Shown here piece after piece: positions 1-11,138 of a DNA stretch of 64,000 nt. This DNA comes from Magnolia sinica (Eukaryota; Streptophyta; Magnoliopsida; Magnoliales; Magnoliaceae), in the NCBI RefSeq assembly GCF_029962835.1, contig NC_080583.1, positions 496,001-560,000 of the forward strand, written 5' to 3'. The notes under the pieces were generated by a model. The model worked only from the letters and a program-made list of their open reading frames with translations, searched no databases and was not told the origin of the DNA. Position 1 is the stretch's first letter; each line of letters starts with the position of its first letter. A program made the translations under genes and the position numbers.

Positions 1-319
1 AGGTATACCCTGTCTACATCTTTACTTTTCTCTCCATTGCAATTTTAAACATCAGACGAAGTTATCAGTCCTCACTCAAATGATAAATATAAACAAATAG
101 TAATAATAAAATAATAAAAAATAAATATTTTATTATTTACTTAACCCTTGAACAAAATGTTAATATCATTTATTAATAAATAGAAGAATTTTTAATTAAG
201 AAAAGGAATAAAAACGAGAATACAATATAAAAATATTATTCAATTTTTTACCTTGATGAATCAGTCGTACAGAAATATGATAGGTAGCCTATCGTGTATA
301 TCTACCGTATGCACCGCGG
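1..319. other. AT-rich sequence without recognisable gene
   Basis: The stretch is strongly AT-rich with homopolymer runs and TAATAA-type words. I see no coding pattern, no terminal repeats and no element that I recognise. It leads into the first foldback MITE copy. Confidence 0.5.
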
Positions 320-677
320 GAGCGGATTATGTTTTACCGTGGGGCCCACCTTAATGATGTGTTGTATATCCACGCCGTCCATCTGTTTTTCCACCTCAGT
401 TTTGTATGTATTCCCAAAAATTAAGTATATCTAAATATCAAATGGACCACACCACATAAAACAAAGGTGATTGAACGCGCACCATTAAAACAAAAGTTTT
501 TGATGGTCATTAACCACTGTTTCTAGTTTTGTGGTCCATATGATATTTGGATTCAGCTTAAGTTTTGGGATCACTTCCAAAAATGATATAGAAAATGGAT
601 GGACGGCGTGGATATACAAAAATTTCATCAAGGTGGGCCCCAAACGGTTAGAGTAACACCTTAACACAATCGGCTTC
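320..677. repeat. Foldback MITE (GTGGGCCCAC family), compact copy
   Basis: The left arm carries 'ggggcccacc', then 'tccacgccgtccat' and 'ggaccacacca'. The right arm carries these words in reverse complement: 'gtggtccat', 'ggatggacggcgtgga' and 'aggtgggcccc'. The outer ends, 'agcggatta' on the left and 'aatcggct' on the right, are imperfect inverses. The middle of the longer family form is missing, so this copy is almost only the two arms. No protein is encoded; short open frames here are by-products of the arms. Confidence 0.75.
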
Positions 678-889
678 TCTTTCAACTATTTATCAACTCC
701 CCTCTTTTCTATCACTCTACTTCTTATCTAACAAAAAAAAAAAATCGTTTTGAAAACGAAAGCTGACCCAACACGCTGGAATTTGAAGACCCTTGTTTTG
801 GACGCGGATAGCGTCCTGCCCGTGCTACGTCAGACTCGGTCCTCGCATGGGGCTACGTTGGGCCTACCGTGATGTGTGTGTTTTGAAAT

Positions 890-1380
890 TCGGATTGCCT
901 ACCTGAGTTATGCTTTTATCGTACTGATTAAACTCTGTTGGGCCCACCATGAATGTATGTGATTTAATTATCCACGCCGTCCATCCGTTTTTCCAGCTCA
1001 TTTTAGGGGTTGACCCCAAACTCCAAGCATATCCAAAGATCAAGCGGAACACACGATAGGGAACAATGGGAATAATGATTACCACAGTTGAAACCTTACT
1101 AAGGCTTATAATGATGCTTATTTATCATCCAACGTATTCATGAAATTACACAGGCATGGATGAAGTGAAAATGCAAATATCATATTGATCCAAAACTTCT
1201 CTGCCCCTAAGAAATTTTCAATAATAGATGATCAATTCATGTTATTTCCTGGTCATGCTTTGGTGGTGCTTCATTTTGGGCTGAAGCACTAAAATTACGT
1301 GGTAAACTGGATGGGCAAAGCGCAAAAATAGGTAAAGTGGGCTCCACGAAGTTTACTCAGCACGCAATCTGCTTCCCGGT
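890..1380. repeat. Foldback MITE, long copy with 'AGTAAACTC' ends
   Basis: The left end reads 'cggattgcc...actgattaaactctg' followed by 'gggcccacc'. The right end has the inverse, 'tttactcagcacgcaatctgc'-like. The left arm contains 'tccacgccgtccatccg'. Between the arms lies the spacer typical of long copies ('catggatgaagtgaaaa', 'ttgatccaaaacttc'). The right arm is more decayed than the left. Confidence 0.7.
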
Positions 1381-1386
1381 GTTTTA

Positions 1387-1673
1387 TCCACGCCGTCTAA
1401 CCATTTTTCCATATCATTTTAGGCCATGAGATAAAATATAAGGTAAAGCTAAGGCTTAAGTAGACCAAAGTACAATGGGTATTGAACTCCACCATTAAAA
1501 ACTTCTTGAAAGTTGCATAAGTCTTATGAAGCTGATATTTGTATTTTCCTTCATTCATGTCTTTGTTTCATTATTAATGAGTTGGATGGCAAATAAACAT
1601 CATAATTGCCTCTAGAAGATTTTAAGGGTGGATGTCATTATCACTGCTACTTTATGACGTGTGGCCACTTTAG
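1387..1673. repeat. Foldback MITE, truncated copy
   Basis: The copy starts with 'ccacgccgtctaacc' and continues through 'agctgatatttgtattttcc' and 'gagttggatggcaaataa'. It reaches a decayed right-arm word ('gtgtggccacttt') and then breaks at an (ACT)n/(TA)n microsatellite. The right terminus is missing. Confidence 0.6.
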
Positions 1674-1691
1674 CCTAACTACTACTACTAC

Positions 1692-1694
<3 letters not shown>

Positions 1695-1727
<33 letters not shown>
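1695..1727. repeat. (TA)n microsatellite
   Basis: A run of alternating T and A preceded by a short (ACT)n tract. It borders the first copy of a 242-bp direct duplication. Confidence 0.9.
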
Positions 1728-1730
<3 letters not shown>

Positions 1731-1967
1731 CTTTTTCTTTAACACGCATTCATACTCTATGTATACCCATGCACTCACGGTACAGTAAAAGTTCATCACA
1801 ACGGGTACTTGTACTCATGACCTTGTATCAAAACTCTTGTAAGTCTATCACTGGGGCATGATTACGGACCCATAGCCTAACTGTTTTAGGGAAGCGGCTT
1901 GCTTCCCGAGTAACTCGGTTCTCTACACGTACTGAGTAAACTTTGTGGGGGTCCACCGTGCTGTACA
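1726..1967 (+). repeat. Direct repeat copy 1 (242 bp)
   Basis: By eye this segment matches 2081-2322 with only about two mismatches over 242 bp. Both copies are preceded by a long TA tract. Both end inside the left end of a foldback MITE ('cgtactgagtaaac' then 'gtgggggtccacc'). The copies are offset by 355 bp, so the TA tract and a short unique segment lie between them. Confidence 0.9.
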
Positions 1968-2012
1968 CATAGTTTCACACACCCACGCATACATATATGC
2001 ATTATATATATA

Positions 2013-2013
<1 letters not shown>

Positions 2014-2074
<61 letters not shown>
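2014..2074. repeat. Long (TA)n microsatellite
   Basis: An almost uninterrupted TA tract between the two copies of the 242-bp duplication. It probably took part in the duplication by slippage or unequal exchange. Confidence 0.9.
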
Positions 2075-2080
<6 letters not shown>

Positions 2081-2082
<2 letters not shown>

Positions 2083-2322
2083 TGGCTTTTTCTTTAACAC
2101 GCATTCATACTCTATGTATACCCATGCACTCACGGTACAGTAAAAGTTCATCACAACGGGTACTTGTACTCATGACCTTGTATCATAACTCTTGTAAGTC
2201 TATCACTGGGGCATGATTACGGACCCATAGCCTAACTGTTTTAGGGAAGCGGCTTGCTTCCCGAGTTACTCGGTTCTCTACACGTACTGAGTAAACTTTG
2301 TGGGGGTCCACCGTGCTGTACA
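2081..2322 (+). repeat. Direct repeat copy 2 (242 bp)
   Basis: Near-identical partner of 1726-1967. Here the MITE left end continues into a full foldback copy, whereas the first copy stops just after the same end. This copy is therefore probably the original and the upstream one the duplicate. Confidence 0.9.
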
Positions 2323-2770
2323 TATTTTATCTATTTGTCCATCTATTTTAACAGAATTTGAAGGCTTGAAGCCAAAAATTGAAGTATATGCAAATCTCAA
2401 GTGGACCTGGCCAAGGGAAATAGTGTGAATTGGAATTCTACCGTTGAAAATTTCTTGGAGCCCACAAAAGTTTTAGAAAAATCTGATATTTGTTTTTTTC
2501 CCTTCATCTGTGTCCGTGTAATCTTATTAACAAGTTGAATGACAAATAAACATCACTGTGTGTCAAAGGTTTCAACAGGAGAAGTCACTATTCCCACCGT
2601 TTCTGTGGTGTGGTCCACTTTAGCTATGGGCATACTTACATTTTGGACTCAACCACTAAAATGATATGGAAAAGCAGATAGACAGTGTGGATTAACTACA
2701 TATATTCACAGTAGGCCCAACTAAGTTTAATCAGAACGATGGAAGGGTCAGTACCAATCCGATTTCCTTT
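2243..2770. repeat. Foldback MITE, full-length copy
   Basis: The left end is 'gggaagcggcttgc...actgagtaaac', then 'gtgggggtccacc'. The arms meet around the spacer ('tctgatatttg', 'gacaaataaacatcac'). The right arm carries 'ggtgtggtccactt', 'cagatagacagtgtgga' and 'taggcccaacta', ending near 'tccgatttcc'. Its left end overlaps the 242-bp duplication. Confidence 0.75.
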
Positions 2771-2794
2771 GAAGGAGGCAATTGCCTAGAGGCC

Positions 2795-3205
2795 TAGCCA
2801 AGCTTATGAGACCCACCATGATGCATGTGTTCCGTCCATTCATTTGCGAGATTATTTTAAAGCATAAGTCTATAAGTGAGACGGGTCCAAAGCTCAAGTG
2901 GACCACCACAGGAAAGGTGTGGATTAGTTTTCGATCGAGCTAATATTTGCCTTTTTCCTTCATTCTATTCCGGGTGATCTTATAAACATATTGGATGGCA
3001 AATGAATGTCATGGTGGGCCCAAGGAAGATTTCAACTGCGGGTGTTACAGTCCCCACCATTTCTTGTGGTGTCGTCCACTTGAACTTTGGATCTACTTAA
3101 TTTTTGAGCTCATGACTTAAAATCATCTGGCAAAAAAGAGGGAGGATATGTATACAATATATACATCACGGTGGGCCTCACAATGTCAATCCAACACTTA
3201 GGAGC
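2795..3205. repeat. Foldback MITE copy
   Basis: Left arm 'gacccaccatgatgcatg', then 'caagtggaccacc'. Spacer 'ttggatggcaaatgaatgtc'. Right arm 'ggtgtcgtccacttgaac' and 'acatcacggtgggcc'. The outer ends are weak. Confidence 0.7.
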
Positions 3206-3289
3206 ATGTGCCCCTAATCAAATCTAGCTAGTTTCCTATAATACATGGTACAACATGTATGTGTGCTAGCGTGTCACACGTGGGAATAA

Positions 3290-3725
3290 GGCACATGTGC
3301 ATGATACCTTACGGCCCTATTCATCCGTTTTTCCATCTCATTATATGCTTGATCCAAAAACTTAAGAAAATCCAAATCTCAGGTGGACCACACCACTGGA
3401 AACTGCCATGATTGACCATTAAAAACTAATTGTGGGTCATACAAGTTTTGGATCAAGCTGATATTTTTCTTTTCTCTTCATCCAGATCTGTTTTACCTTA
3501 TCAACAGGTTGGATGGCTAATAAACATTATAGTGGGTCCTAGGTAGTTTTTAATGGCGGGCATTTACTGTGGTGTGGTCCACCTGAAATTTAGATCTGCT
3601 TATTTTTTGGGAAAACAAACTAAAATGATCTGGAAAAACGGATGGACGGCATGGATAAATGCGGGTCCCACAGTCAGGGTAACACCCACTAACGTGTTAC
3701 CCGCGTAACACCTAATCCGCTCCCG
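3290..3725. repeat. Foldback MITE copy ending in 'TAATCCGCTCC'
   Basis: Left-arm words 'catccgtttttccatctc' and 'gtggaccacaccactgg', spacer 'gatcaagctgatattt', and right arm 'gtggtgtggtccacc' with 'ggatggacggcatgga'. The right terminus 'taacacctaatccgctcc' is the inverse of the left terminus of the copy at 320, which helps define the family ends. Confidence 0.75.
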
Positions 3726-3837
3726 CTGTATAGATGCGGTCTCATTCTCAGCGCCTGCGTCACACTCGGAAATAAGGCGCACGTGCCTGATATCAGAGCC
3801 GTTCATCAGACGACTTACACCTGACAGATGCCGTCTT

Positions 3838-3990
3838 ACACTCAAAAAAGGGACGGTGCCGATCAACAGGTTGGCCACAAGTGTACAAGATCAATGGACG
3901 TAGACGATGGTCCAAACTCGGTATTCAACGGGGCCCACCTGATGATCAGATCGTCCATGGCTTTCTCTTGAAGAGCGACTCCACATGCGT
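3838..3990 (+). repeat. Imperfect direct repeat, copy 1
   Basis: Words such as 'gtgccgatcaacaggttgg', 'cacctgatgatcagatc' and 'actccacatgcgt' recur in the same order at 4732-4880, about 890 bp downstream, with many small differences. It is a non-coding repeat of unknown class, perhaps one half of an older element. Confidence 0.65.
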
Positions 3991-4182
3991 ACTTTGTTTC
4001 AACATGGTAGGCAACCGCACCAAGAATCTCTGTACCTCGCGGAGTTTTCAAGGCCATTATTTTATCGGCCTTTTGATTATCTAAGCCGTTGAATCTGCTG
4101 CCAAGAGAAGCGAGAGATTCCAACAATAATGGAAGTCGATTGCGACCTGCCCTCGCTTGTACGATAATCCGTCCAGACAGGG

Positions 4183-4460
4183 CTATGTGGGGCCCATCGT
4201 GATGTATGAGTTTAATCTACGCCGTACATTCATTTAACCACATCATTTTAGGTTCTGAATTGGAAAAGAGTCAGATCCAACGCTCAAGTGGACCACACAG
4301 TGGGGTTTTAATGCTCACCATTAAAAAAATTTTAGGAGTTTCAGAAGTTTTCAACTGAAGGTGTCATTAACTTATCACCGCTGCTTCGTGTGATGTGGTC
4401 CACTTAATTTTTAGACTTGCCTAATTTTTTGGATCATACCTTAAAATGATCTGTATATAT
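4183..4460. repeat. Foldback MITE, compact copy
   Basis: Left arm 'gtggggcccatcgtgatgta' and 'caagtggaccacac'; right arm 'gatgtggtccactta' and 'taaaatgatctg'. It ends at a short TA tract, and the outer right end is missing. Confidence 0.65.
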
Positions 4461-4499
4461 AACGAATAAGGAAAGAGAAATAAAGTTCTGTACACAAGG

Positions 4500-4735
4500 A
4501 GCCATTGAATCCAAAAATCAGGTGGACCACAGCAGAGGAAATAATTGGGAAGAAAAGTCCACAAATATTTGTGTGAAGGAGCATCGTGGCATTTATATAC
4601 CATCCAACCCATTCACATGATGTTCTTTGTCAAGATGAAGAAATTATTTAAAATCACAATATTTCAAAACTCATGTAGGCCATGCCATGTGAATTTAGAA
4701 GTTTTGGGTATAAATTTTTGGGAGGTGGTACACTC
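4500..4735. repeat. Diverged MITE-like repeat
   Basis: It contains 'caggtggaccacagcagagg', 'ccatccaacccattcaca' and 'aaaatcacaatatttcaaa'. A relative lies at 5041-5290 with the words 'tatgatgtttttcatcagga' and 'aaaatcataatatttcaaa'. This is related to, but distinct from, the main foldback family. Confidence 0.45.
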
Positions 4736-4880
4736 AAAAGAGAAAAAACAAAAAAGGCCGTGCCGATCAACAGGTTGGCCACAAGTTCACAAATGAGACC
4801 CACCTGATGATCAGATCAGGCCAATGGCAGCCCTTGATGAGAAACTCCACATGCGTGCTTTGTTTCAACGTGTTTGGCGA
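4732..4880 (+). repeat. Imperfect direct repeat, copy 2
   Basis: Partner of 3838-3990, with the shared words 'tgccgatcaacaggttgg', 'cacctgatgatcagatc' and 'aactccacatgcgtg'. It lacks some of the central bases of copy 1. Confidence 0.65.
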
Positions 4881-5040
4881 GATTAAAAAAAACAGATTCC
4901 ACCAATAATTCACTGAGCCGTACGTGCTTGGGTAATTCGCGGTAGATATGGATACCTACCTGCTACCTTTGCTTTTGCAAAACGAGAGCCACGTGTTTGA
5001 AACTTTGGTACAACCCACCGTACATCACCTACGTTGCCTC

Positions 5041-5290
5041 GTTTTTAACCGTTGAATTCAAAAATTATGATTATTCAAAACTTAGGTAGGAAAACAGTTG
5101 GGATAAAAGGCCCACCATTATTTTTGTGAAGAACCTCTTTATTGTTTATATGTATGTCATCCAATAATCCATTTATATGATGTTTTTCATCAGGATAATG
5201 AATTACTCAAAATCATAATATTTCAAAATTCTTGTAAGCTATACCACATGTGAATTTAGTGGTTGAAAATGGGGGTTGTGCCTTGTGAAT
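5041..5290. repeat. Diverged MITE-like repeat, second copy
   Basis: It shares an order of words with 4500-4735, including 'atttatatgatgtttttca', 'atcataatatttcaaaattc' and 'catgtgaatttag'. No terminal repeats are clear. Confidence 0.4.
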
Positions 5291-6479
5291 TTAGATGTTA
5301 AAAAAGGTATTTATATGTGTATTTTATGCAAGTTATGTCGTCTTTCTCACGTTAGTGAGATTAACACAAAGTCAGATCACAGATTTGTTTTGTTTTGTTT
5401 TTTTTTTTTAAAAAAAAATTTCACACGTTCACTCAGACACACTACATGGGTAGTTTCCATGATCTTTGTGTTGAAACTCACACTTAAACACTTGAACCCT
5501 TAATTTCATTGTTGAACACACACTCTCTACCAGTGAGTGGTGGGTTACAATTTCTTTATCTTGAAATGATGTTTTTATAGGATATGGTGATCACATGTCA
5601 CAACTGCAGTTCACCATTGTTTTGATAGGGATATTTGATAAGACATGATGCCTTGTGTCACAATTTACGTTTGTTTTTTATGTCCTAATATGAACCAATA
5701 AAAGGCTGCAATATGTAGACACCACGTGACCACAGCTACGGCATTCTCTCCTGTGATAGTAGTGTCATTCACTTTTCCTTCGGTGGTACGCATTCAATTA
5801 TAAATGTAAGGTATAAACACTGACACATGTATTTAGACCAAAGCACTAAGGGGGTCAAAGAAGGATATGATCTGTCTGGTAATGGGTTAGTATCTGATAG
5901 ATTTGGCTCACTTATTAAGGAGATCGGAAGAGGGAGATCACCCAAATACCCTATTGGGTGATCCGATCTAACGGTCATGGTCCCATTAGAACAAAATGAT
6001 TAGGAGATCTCATCATGATGGATTTGGCCAATTGTGGGTAATAGATTCATAGTAGGTGTCAAATCTCACTCCTATGAACAAGAATTGAGTGATTTAGACT
6101 TCTCGAATGAATGGTTGTGATGGATCTCAAAGTTAGATGCCCCTTTAGTGGTGCAAGTCTTATAAAGGAGCATATACGCATATGAGTGAAAATTTGATAT
6201 CCAACTGCGTCAGACTTTTTTAAAACCTTCCTAGTTACCAGAGGTTACGGATTTGCTGATGAGATTTTCTTTTCTGGAAAGCCCACGACGTGAGTATGAG
6301 GGATCTAGAAGCAACAAGGATCTCTAATGAGCGTTTTACTACCTCGACAATATATAAAATGAGCAATCAAAGAAGAGTTCAAGGCCCTATACCGAACACA
6401 GTAACTCATCTTTTATTTATCTTTCCTTTATTTTTTTAAAACATATTTTAGAGCTACTACTTAGTGGCTTCCACTACTA
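5291..6479. other. Intergenic sequence without recognisable gene
   Basis: I see no coding region with family resemblance. The stretch is AT-rich with an interrupted poly-T/poly-A tract near 5400. Short open frames lack any conserved motif. Confidence 0.4.
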
Positions 6480-7330
6480 ATGCAAGGATGAACGTGATGG
6501 GGTCGAGCACCATCTTCCTCAAGAGGATAACTGTTCCGAATCCACGGAACGTCTTTGGACTCCTTATAGAGACTTCTCGAATCCACGAGAAAGAAAGTAA
6601 GCAAAATAAAAAATAAATTCTATAAAATTTGAAATTGATTAATGAATGAAATAAAGGAGTTCACAATCCTTTAAATAGGGATACTAAGCAATGAGAGAGA
6701 AATTAGAAGCAAATTACAACTAAAACTCTTAGAATTTGCAACTTATTATAAATAGCAAACTTACTATTTATAGACAGTCATGATGCCTACTAGTGCGCAA
6801 GGTTTTCAGCTAAGAATGGTATGGGTCCTATTTGGCTTCACCAAGTTGTTCTCCTAATTATTCTAAGCTCTTTTTACGTTAGGCGCAACTCGTAGAGTCC
6901 AACGGAAGAAGAATTATAATCAAACTAAAACTTATTATTTATAGTAAAAACGGAATTAAAATAGGGAAACGATCGTTGATCCAGGGATATTTGGCAAATT
7001 TGGCTTGCGTAACTTGGCATAGCGGGGTTAGGTGGCTAAAGTAGCTCATTCTATCCCAAATCATATATTTTACGCTCGATAACTCATTCCGGATTGTGAG
7101 ATATGCCCAATCTAAGGTCCGACGGTCCAGATAATTTCTATCGTCGATTGGGTCTTTTCTAATCCATCTTAGTTATGAAATTGTCTATGACCTGCTCTAC
7201 ATCTACTAAAATATCTTAGGAGTAGAGATAGTCTTTCCATAGCATTAAGTTATAGATGAGATTATCTAAATTTCAATTTGGCTGATCACACCCGCCTCGA
7301 TTGTCTATTTCAATAGGTGCATCAGGTATT
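6480..7330. mobile_element. Possible LTR-element fragment
   Basis: The sequence contains 'cgaatccacgagaaag'-type words and 'tttaaatagggatac', like the promoter of an LTR. It contains no protein-coding remnant. I could not find paired ends or a flanking duplication, so this is a tentative call based on style only. Confidence 0.25.
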
Positions 7331-8184
7331 TATCATTTTCTTTTGTTTATTCATTTAGTTGTCTCGCAATTTGTTGATTGCAATGAACATCATCTTCAAA
7401 TATTAATGAAATCGATGATATTTTGTCTTCTTTAATTTGAATCTACATCTTTGTTCATTTGAGAATTAATTATTTTGAATTTAAAAATGTTAGTGGAAAA
7501 GCAAGTTCTTAAGTCTATAGACTCACATCTATTGAAACTCATTTGGAAGGATTAGTCTCATTTCCTTTCACTAATTGGTTGAACGGAGAGCCATATTGAT
7601 AGCCAAGAAGACTTTGGATCTTTGATTTCAGTCTTTAATCCGTCCATCTCAATAAAGGAGATGCCAACAATTCAATCAATTGTTGAGTCGAGTAAGACTG
7701 TGGTATACCTACACATCCTACTCACACACATGAACGAAATCAAGACCTTAGGTCACATGAGTGGTCCAATTTAATTGAATTGAGTGCAACAGTCACAACT
7801 TCAATTTTGAGGGGCACCATAGAATTGCATCTTAAATGACGATCTAAACCATTCATATTCTAAATTCTATACTACAAGAGCCATCTTGAGAACGATTTAT
7901 TGAAGATACAATTGTGTATGAATATGAATTCCAAACATTGGGAAGTAAATGTTTAATGGATCACATGAAAACATGAGTTTCCTATATTAGGATTTTAGTG
8001 AAACATAATTATATGATCATAGCTTTTATAAGACAGTAATTTAAACATGAAGGATTTAGATTATCATCAAAATACAACTAGGGATGAAAACCTACCCCCT
8101 AAGATGCATTGTATCCCGTCAAAACCTTTTAACAGGATGGCCACTCATCATGTGATACTTAACATCTAATTTTGATAGTTGTTT

Positions 8185-8189
<5 letters not shown>
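7331..8189. other. Intergenic sequence without recognisable gene
   Basis: Unique-looking, AT-rich sequence. I see no coding pattern and no terminal repeats. It ends at a (GT)n tract. Confidence 0.4.

Positions 8190-8238
<49 letters not shown>
8190..8238. repeat. (GT)n microsatellite
   Basis: About 24 uninterrupted GT units following a poly-T. A likely polymorphic marker. Confidence 0.95.
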
Positions 8239-8240
<2 letters not shown>

Positions 8241-8891
8241 GGCAGGGATGCTCCAACCGAGATTTTATTAGATAGATAAAAAAAGAAATAGATCCCCACA
8301 TACCAGTCATTTGCAATCAACCACCTTGTAGGACCTGAAGATCCACCACCTTATTAAGCAAGGCCTGAAGTTGAGCCCCCCAATGCCAAACTGACCAAAC
8401 CAATGGCTTGGAATTTATTATATTTATTAGGGCTAGAGAAATTTTACCTATTGGATTTGGACCAATCACTGTTTTACTTTTAACCATCTATTTGATTCCC
8501 ACTAATTAGACAGCTAGGGTTGCTTAATCAATGCGATCTTAGAGCTACAATCTATTCGCATTTTACTTCACAATTTGGATCGCCTAGATTACTATAAATC
8601 CATGCTAAGTGCACGAGGGATGAGTCATTATCATTTTAAAATGTTAATTTCTCCACAATTAAGAGCTGATTTGTTTTGCTCATCATCCGATAATTGAAAG
8701 GAAAAGTATCGTCATTACAATTTCACCATCACCAAACCAAGCGTAAGAGTTATTGGTCAAATTCATACAAATATACAAAAAAATATAAGTAAAAAAATTT
8801 GTAATCATTGCACTTTTCACAAAAATCTCCGAACTAAACAGCCATACAATGTATCTTAATAATGATTTAACATTAATGTATAAGTACTCTC

Positions 8892-9650
8892 TGTTGGGAG
8901 CCGTTACACAAAAACCTTAGGATCTAGCCTCCCAAAAATATTAGAATTATGGGATAATAAAGCAATGAAATAAATCAAAATATAAACCACATGACACAAG
9001 AGATTTTTACGTAGAAAACCCCTCAAAGAGGTAAAAACCACGGGACCTTGTATAGAACAACAATGCACTATGAAGTAAAACGTTACAACTGATTACAAGC
9101 ACACACCGCTTGGTTCAAACGTTCTTCACTCATGCAGGAGTGGATTAACAATAAGAGAATAATGAAACACGGAGAGATCTCACCGATTACGAGGATGTAG
9201 AAGCGCTGAGACGTTAAATGCAAAGTAGATCATCTCTACGTGCAAAACCTCCCTTCCACAAACTTCCTCTCTCTCATTTTCTCTCTCTCGCCCTTTGATA
9301 GCCCTAAACTCCTTACCAAACCCTTGTAAAGCTTTAGGAAACTCTCTTGCATACCATAGAATAGCCCTAGAGACCCCAATTTATAGTTTAGGCAATTTCC
9401 TTTCGCACCTCTTACGAAATCACCTCAAATTTACGCAGTCCGCACCAAATCTGGACTGAATCTGCGTAACTCTCGACTAGTCGACCCGGGTGCTCGACCG
9501 GTCGAGCAGTGCCCTTGACTGGTCGAGTAGCGCGGTAATGCCAAGATTTGTGGCGTCCGATCTGCACCACATCTCCTCTGAACCGAGGAGGAAAACCCCA
9601 TCACTCTCATTATGATTTTACCATCAATAAATTGAACACAAGAATCAATA
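8892..9650. mobile_element. Probable solo LTR or LTR fragment
   Basis: It starts 'tgttgggagccg' and contains 'agatttttacgtagaaaac' and 'cctcaaagaggtaaaaacc'. I associate these words with LTRs of plant copia elements. No coding remnant follows on either side, which suggests a solo LTR. The far end and the flanking duplication are not resolved. It contains a cluster of CGACCGGTCG-like palindromes at 9472-9530. Confidence 0.4.
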
Positions 9651-10255
9651 GTCAAATGTAAAGGTTGTCAAGAAACAAAATCTATAATCATTGTACATTT
9701 TCTTAACATTATTGTAATAATTTGAGAGTTACTTGATATTATAACTTTGTACGGCTTTTGATACACAAGTGCTCATAAATTAACTTGTGGCATTCATTAA
9801 TTCAAATTAAACGGACTAAATTATAGAAATCACCGCATCAAGTTAAAATCTCAAGAATATCATATTGATTGAAAAACCTTAAACTCTGATTCTTCGAAAC
9901 TTCTTCCTTGAAATAGGGTCATTGGTTATTTTTCATTTTAACTGTCCAATAAGTAACCCTCTACCTAACTTTTGGGTCAGGATACACAAAGATTGTGAAT
10001 TACTTGTATTCAATGTAATTTCTAAGTAATGAGCATGTGCCTACAAAATCATCTATCATACTCAGCCAAAATAGCATGGTCTTTCTCTTATTGGATCTGG
10101 ACCAACTGCTATTATTGTAGCTAGCCATATGTGCCTGGACTCATCTCTTCAGGCATTCCTCTCCATTGCTTGTTAACAAGGGAGTTGTTCGATACTCTTG
10201 AAGAGTGTGATGTTGATACCCAGTCACTGCACTCCTGCCTCACCCAAGATGGCGC
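9651..10255. other. Intergenic sequence without recognisable gene
   Basis: AT-rich with no coding pattern. I see nothing to annotate before the next foldback copy. Confidence 0.4.
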
Positions 10256-10680
10256 GGCCCTTACCGTGGGGCCCATATTGATGTATGTATTCTACATCCA
10301 TGCCATCCATCTTCTTTGCCAGATAGAAATTATGCATATTCAAATCTTTGGTGGAACATAGTATAAGAAACAGTACAATAGAACAACTTACCATTAAAAA
10401 CCTCCTGAGACCCACTATAATGTTTTAGTAATGTTTATTTGTCATCCAAACTCACTGTAATGTTTAAGTAATGTTTATTTGTCATCCAAACAGCTGATAA
10501 TGTCACACAAATTTGGAGGAAGGGAAAAATCAAATATTAGCTTCATCCAAAACTTTTGTAGCCTAGAGAAATTTTTAATGATCAATCACCACCGTTTCCT
10601 ATGACATGGTCTGCCTGATGTTCGGATCTGTTTCATTTTTGGGTGGGCTACAACGTCATTGGTGAGGCCAAAGTATGTTT
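10256..10680. repeat. Foldback MITE copy with internal 40-bp duplication
   Basis: Left arm 'accgtggggcccatattgat' and 'ccatgccatccat'; right arm 'gatcaatcaccaccgtttcc' and 'ggatctgtttcatttttg'. The spacer contains a tandem duplication of about 40 bp around 'aatgtttatttgtcatccaa', at 10420-10458 and 10461-10497. Confidence 0.7.
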
Positions 10681-10852
10681 GATTTTTTAAAAGTAAATGT
10701 AAATGTAGTGTAAATGGTTAATAATTATTTCCTTTGGTAATTGTCTCGGTAAATGAGATTTGACTTCCTTTGGTAATTGCCTCAGTGAATGTTGATTTGA
10801 CTTCTGTTTTTATTTTTTCGGTGTTAAAATTGACTATGCTGCCAAATATATA

Positions 10853-11138
10853 TGGGGCCCACCATAATGTATGTGGATTATATATACTGTCTATCTGTCA
10901 TGCCAATTGAATTTAGGATATGAGCTCCAAAAAAAAAAAAGGAGGTAGATTCAAAGGTCAAGTGGACCACACCACGGAAAGAAAAAAGAAAATCGAACAT
11001 CCACCATTAAAAATTTCTTGGGGCCACTTGAATGTTGGATTTGCCTCATTTTTCATTTATGCTTGAAAATGTTATGGTAAAAAGGATGGACGAAGTGAAT
11101 ATATTATATACATTGTGGTGGGGCTCACAAAGCCAATC
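10853..11138. repeat. Foldback MITE, compact copy
   Basis: Left arm 'tggggcccaccataatgta' and 'caagtggaccacaccacgg'; right arm 'ttggggccacttgaatg', 'aaaggatggacgaagtga' and 'ggtggggctcac'. The spacer is almost absent, so the copy should fold into a long hairpin. Confidence 0.75.
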
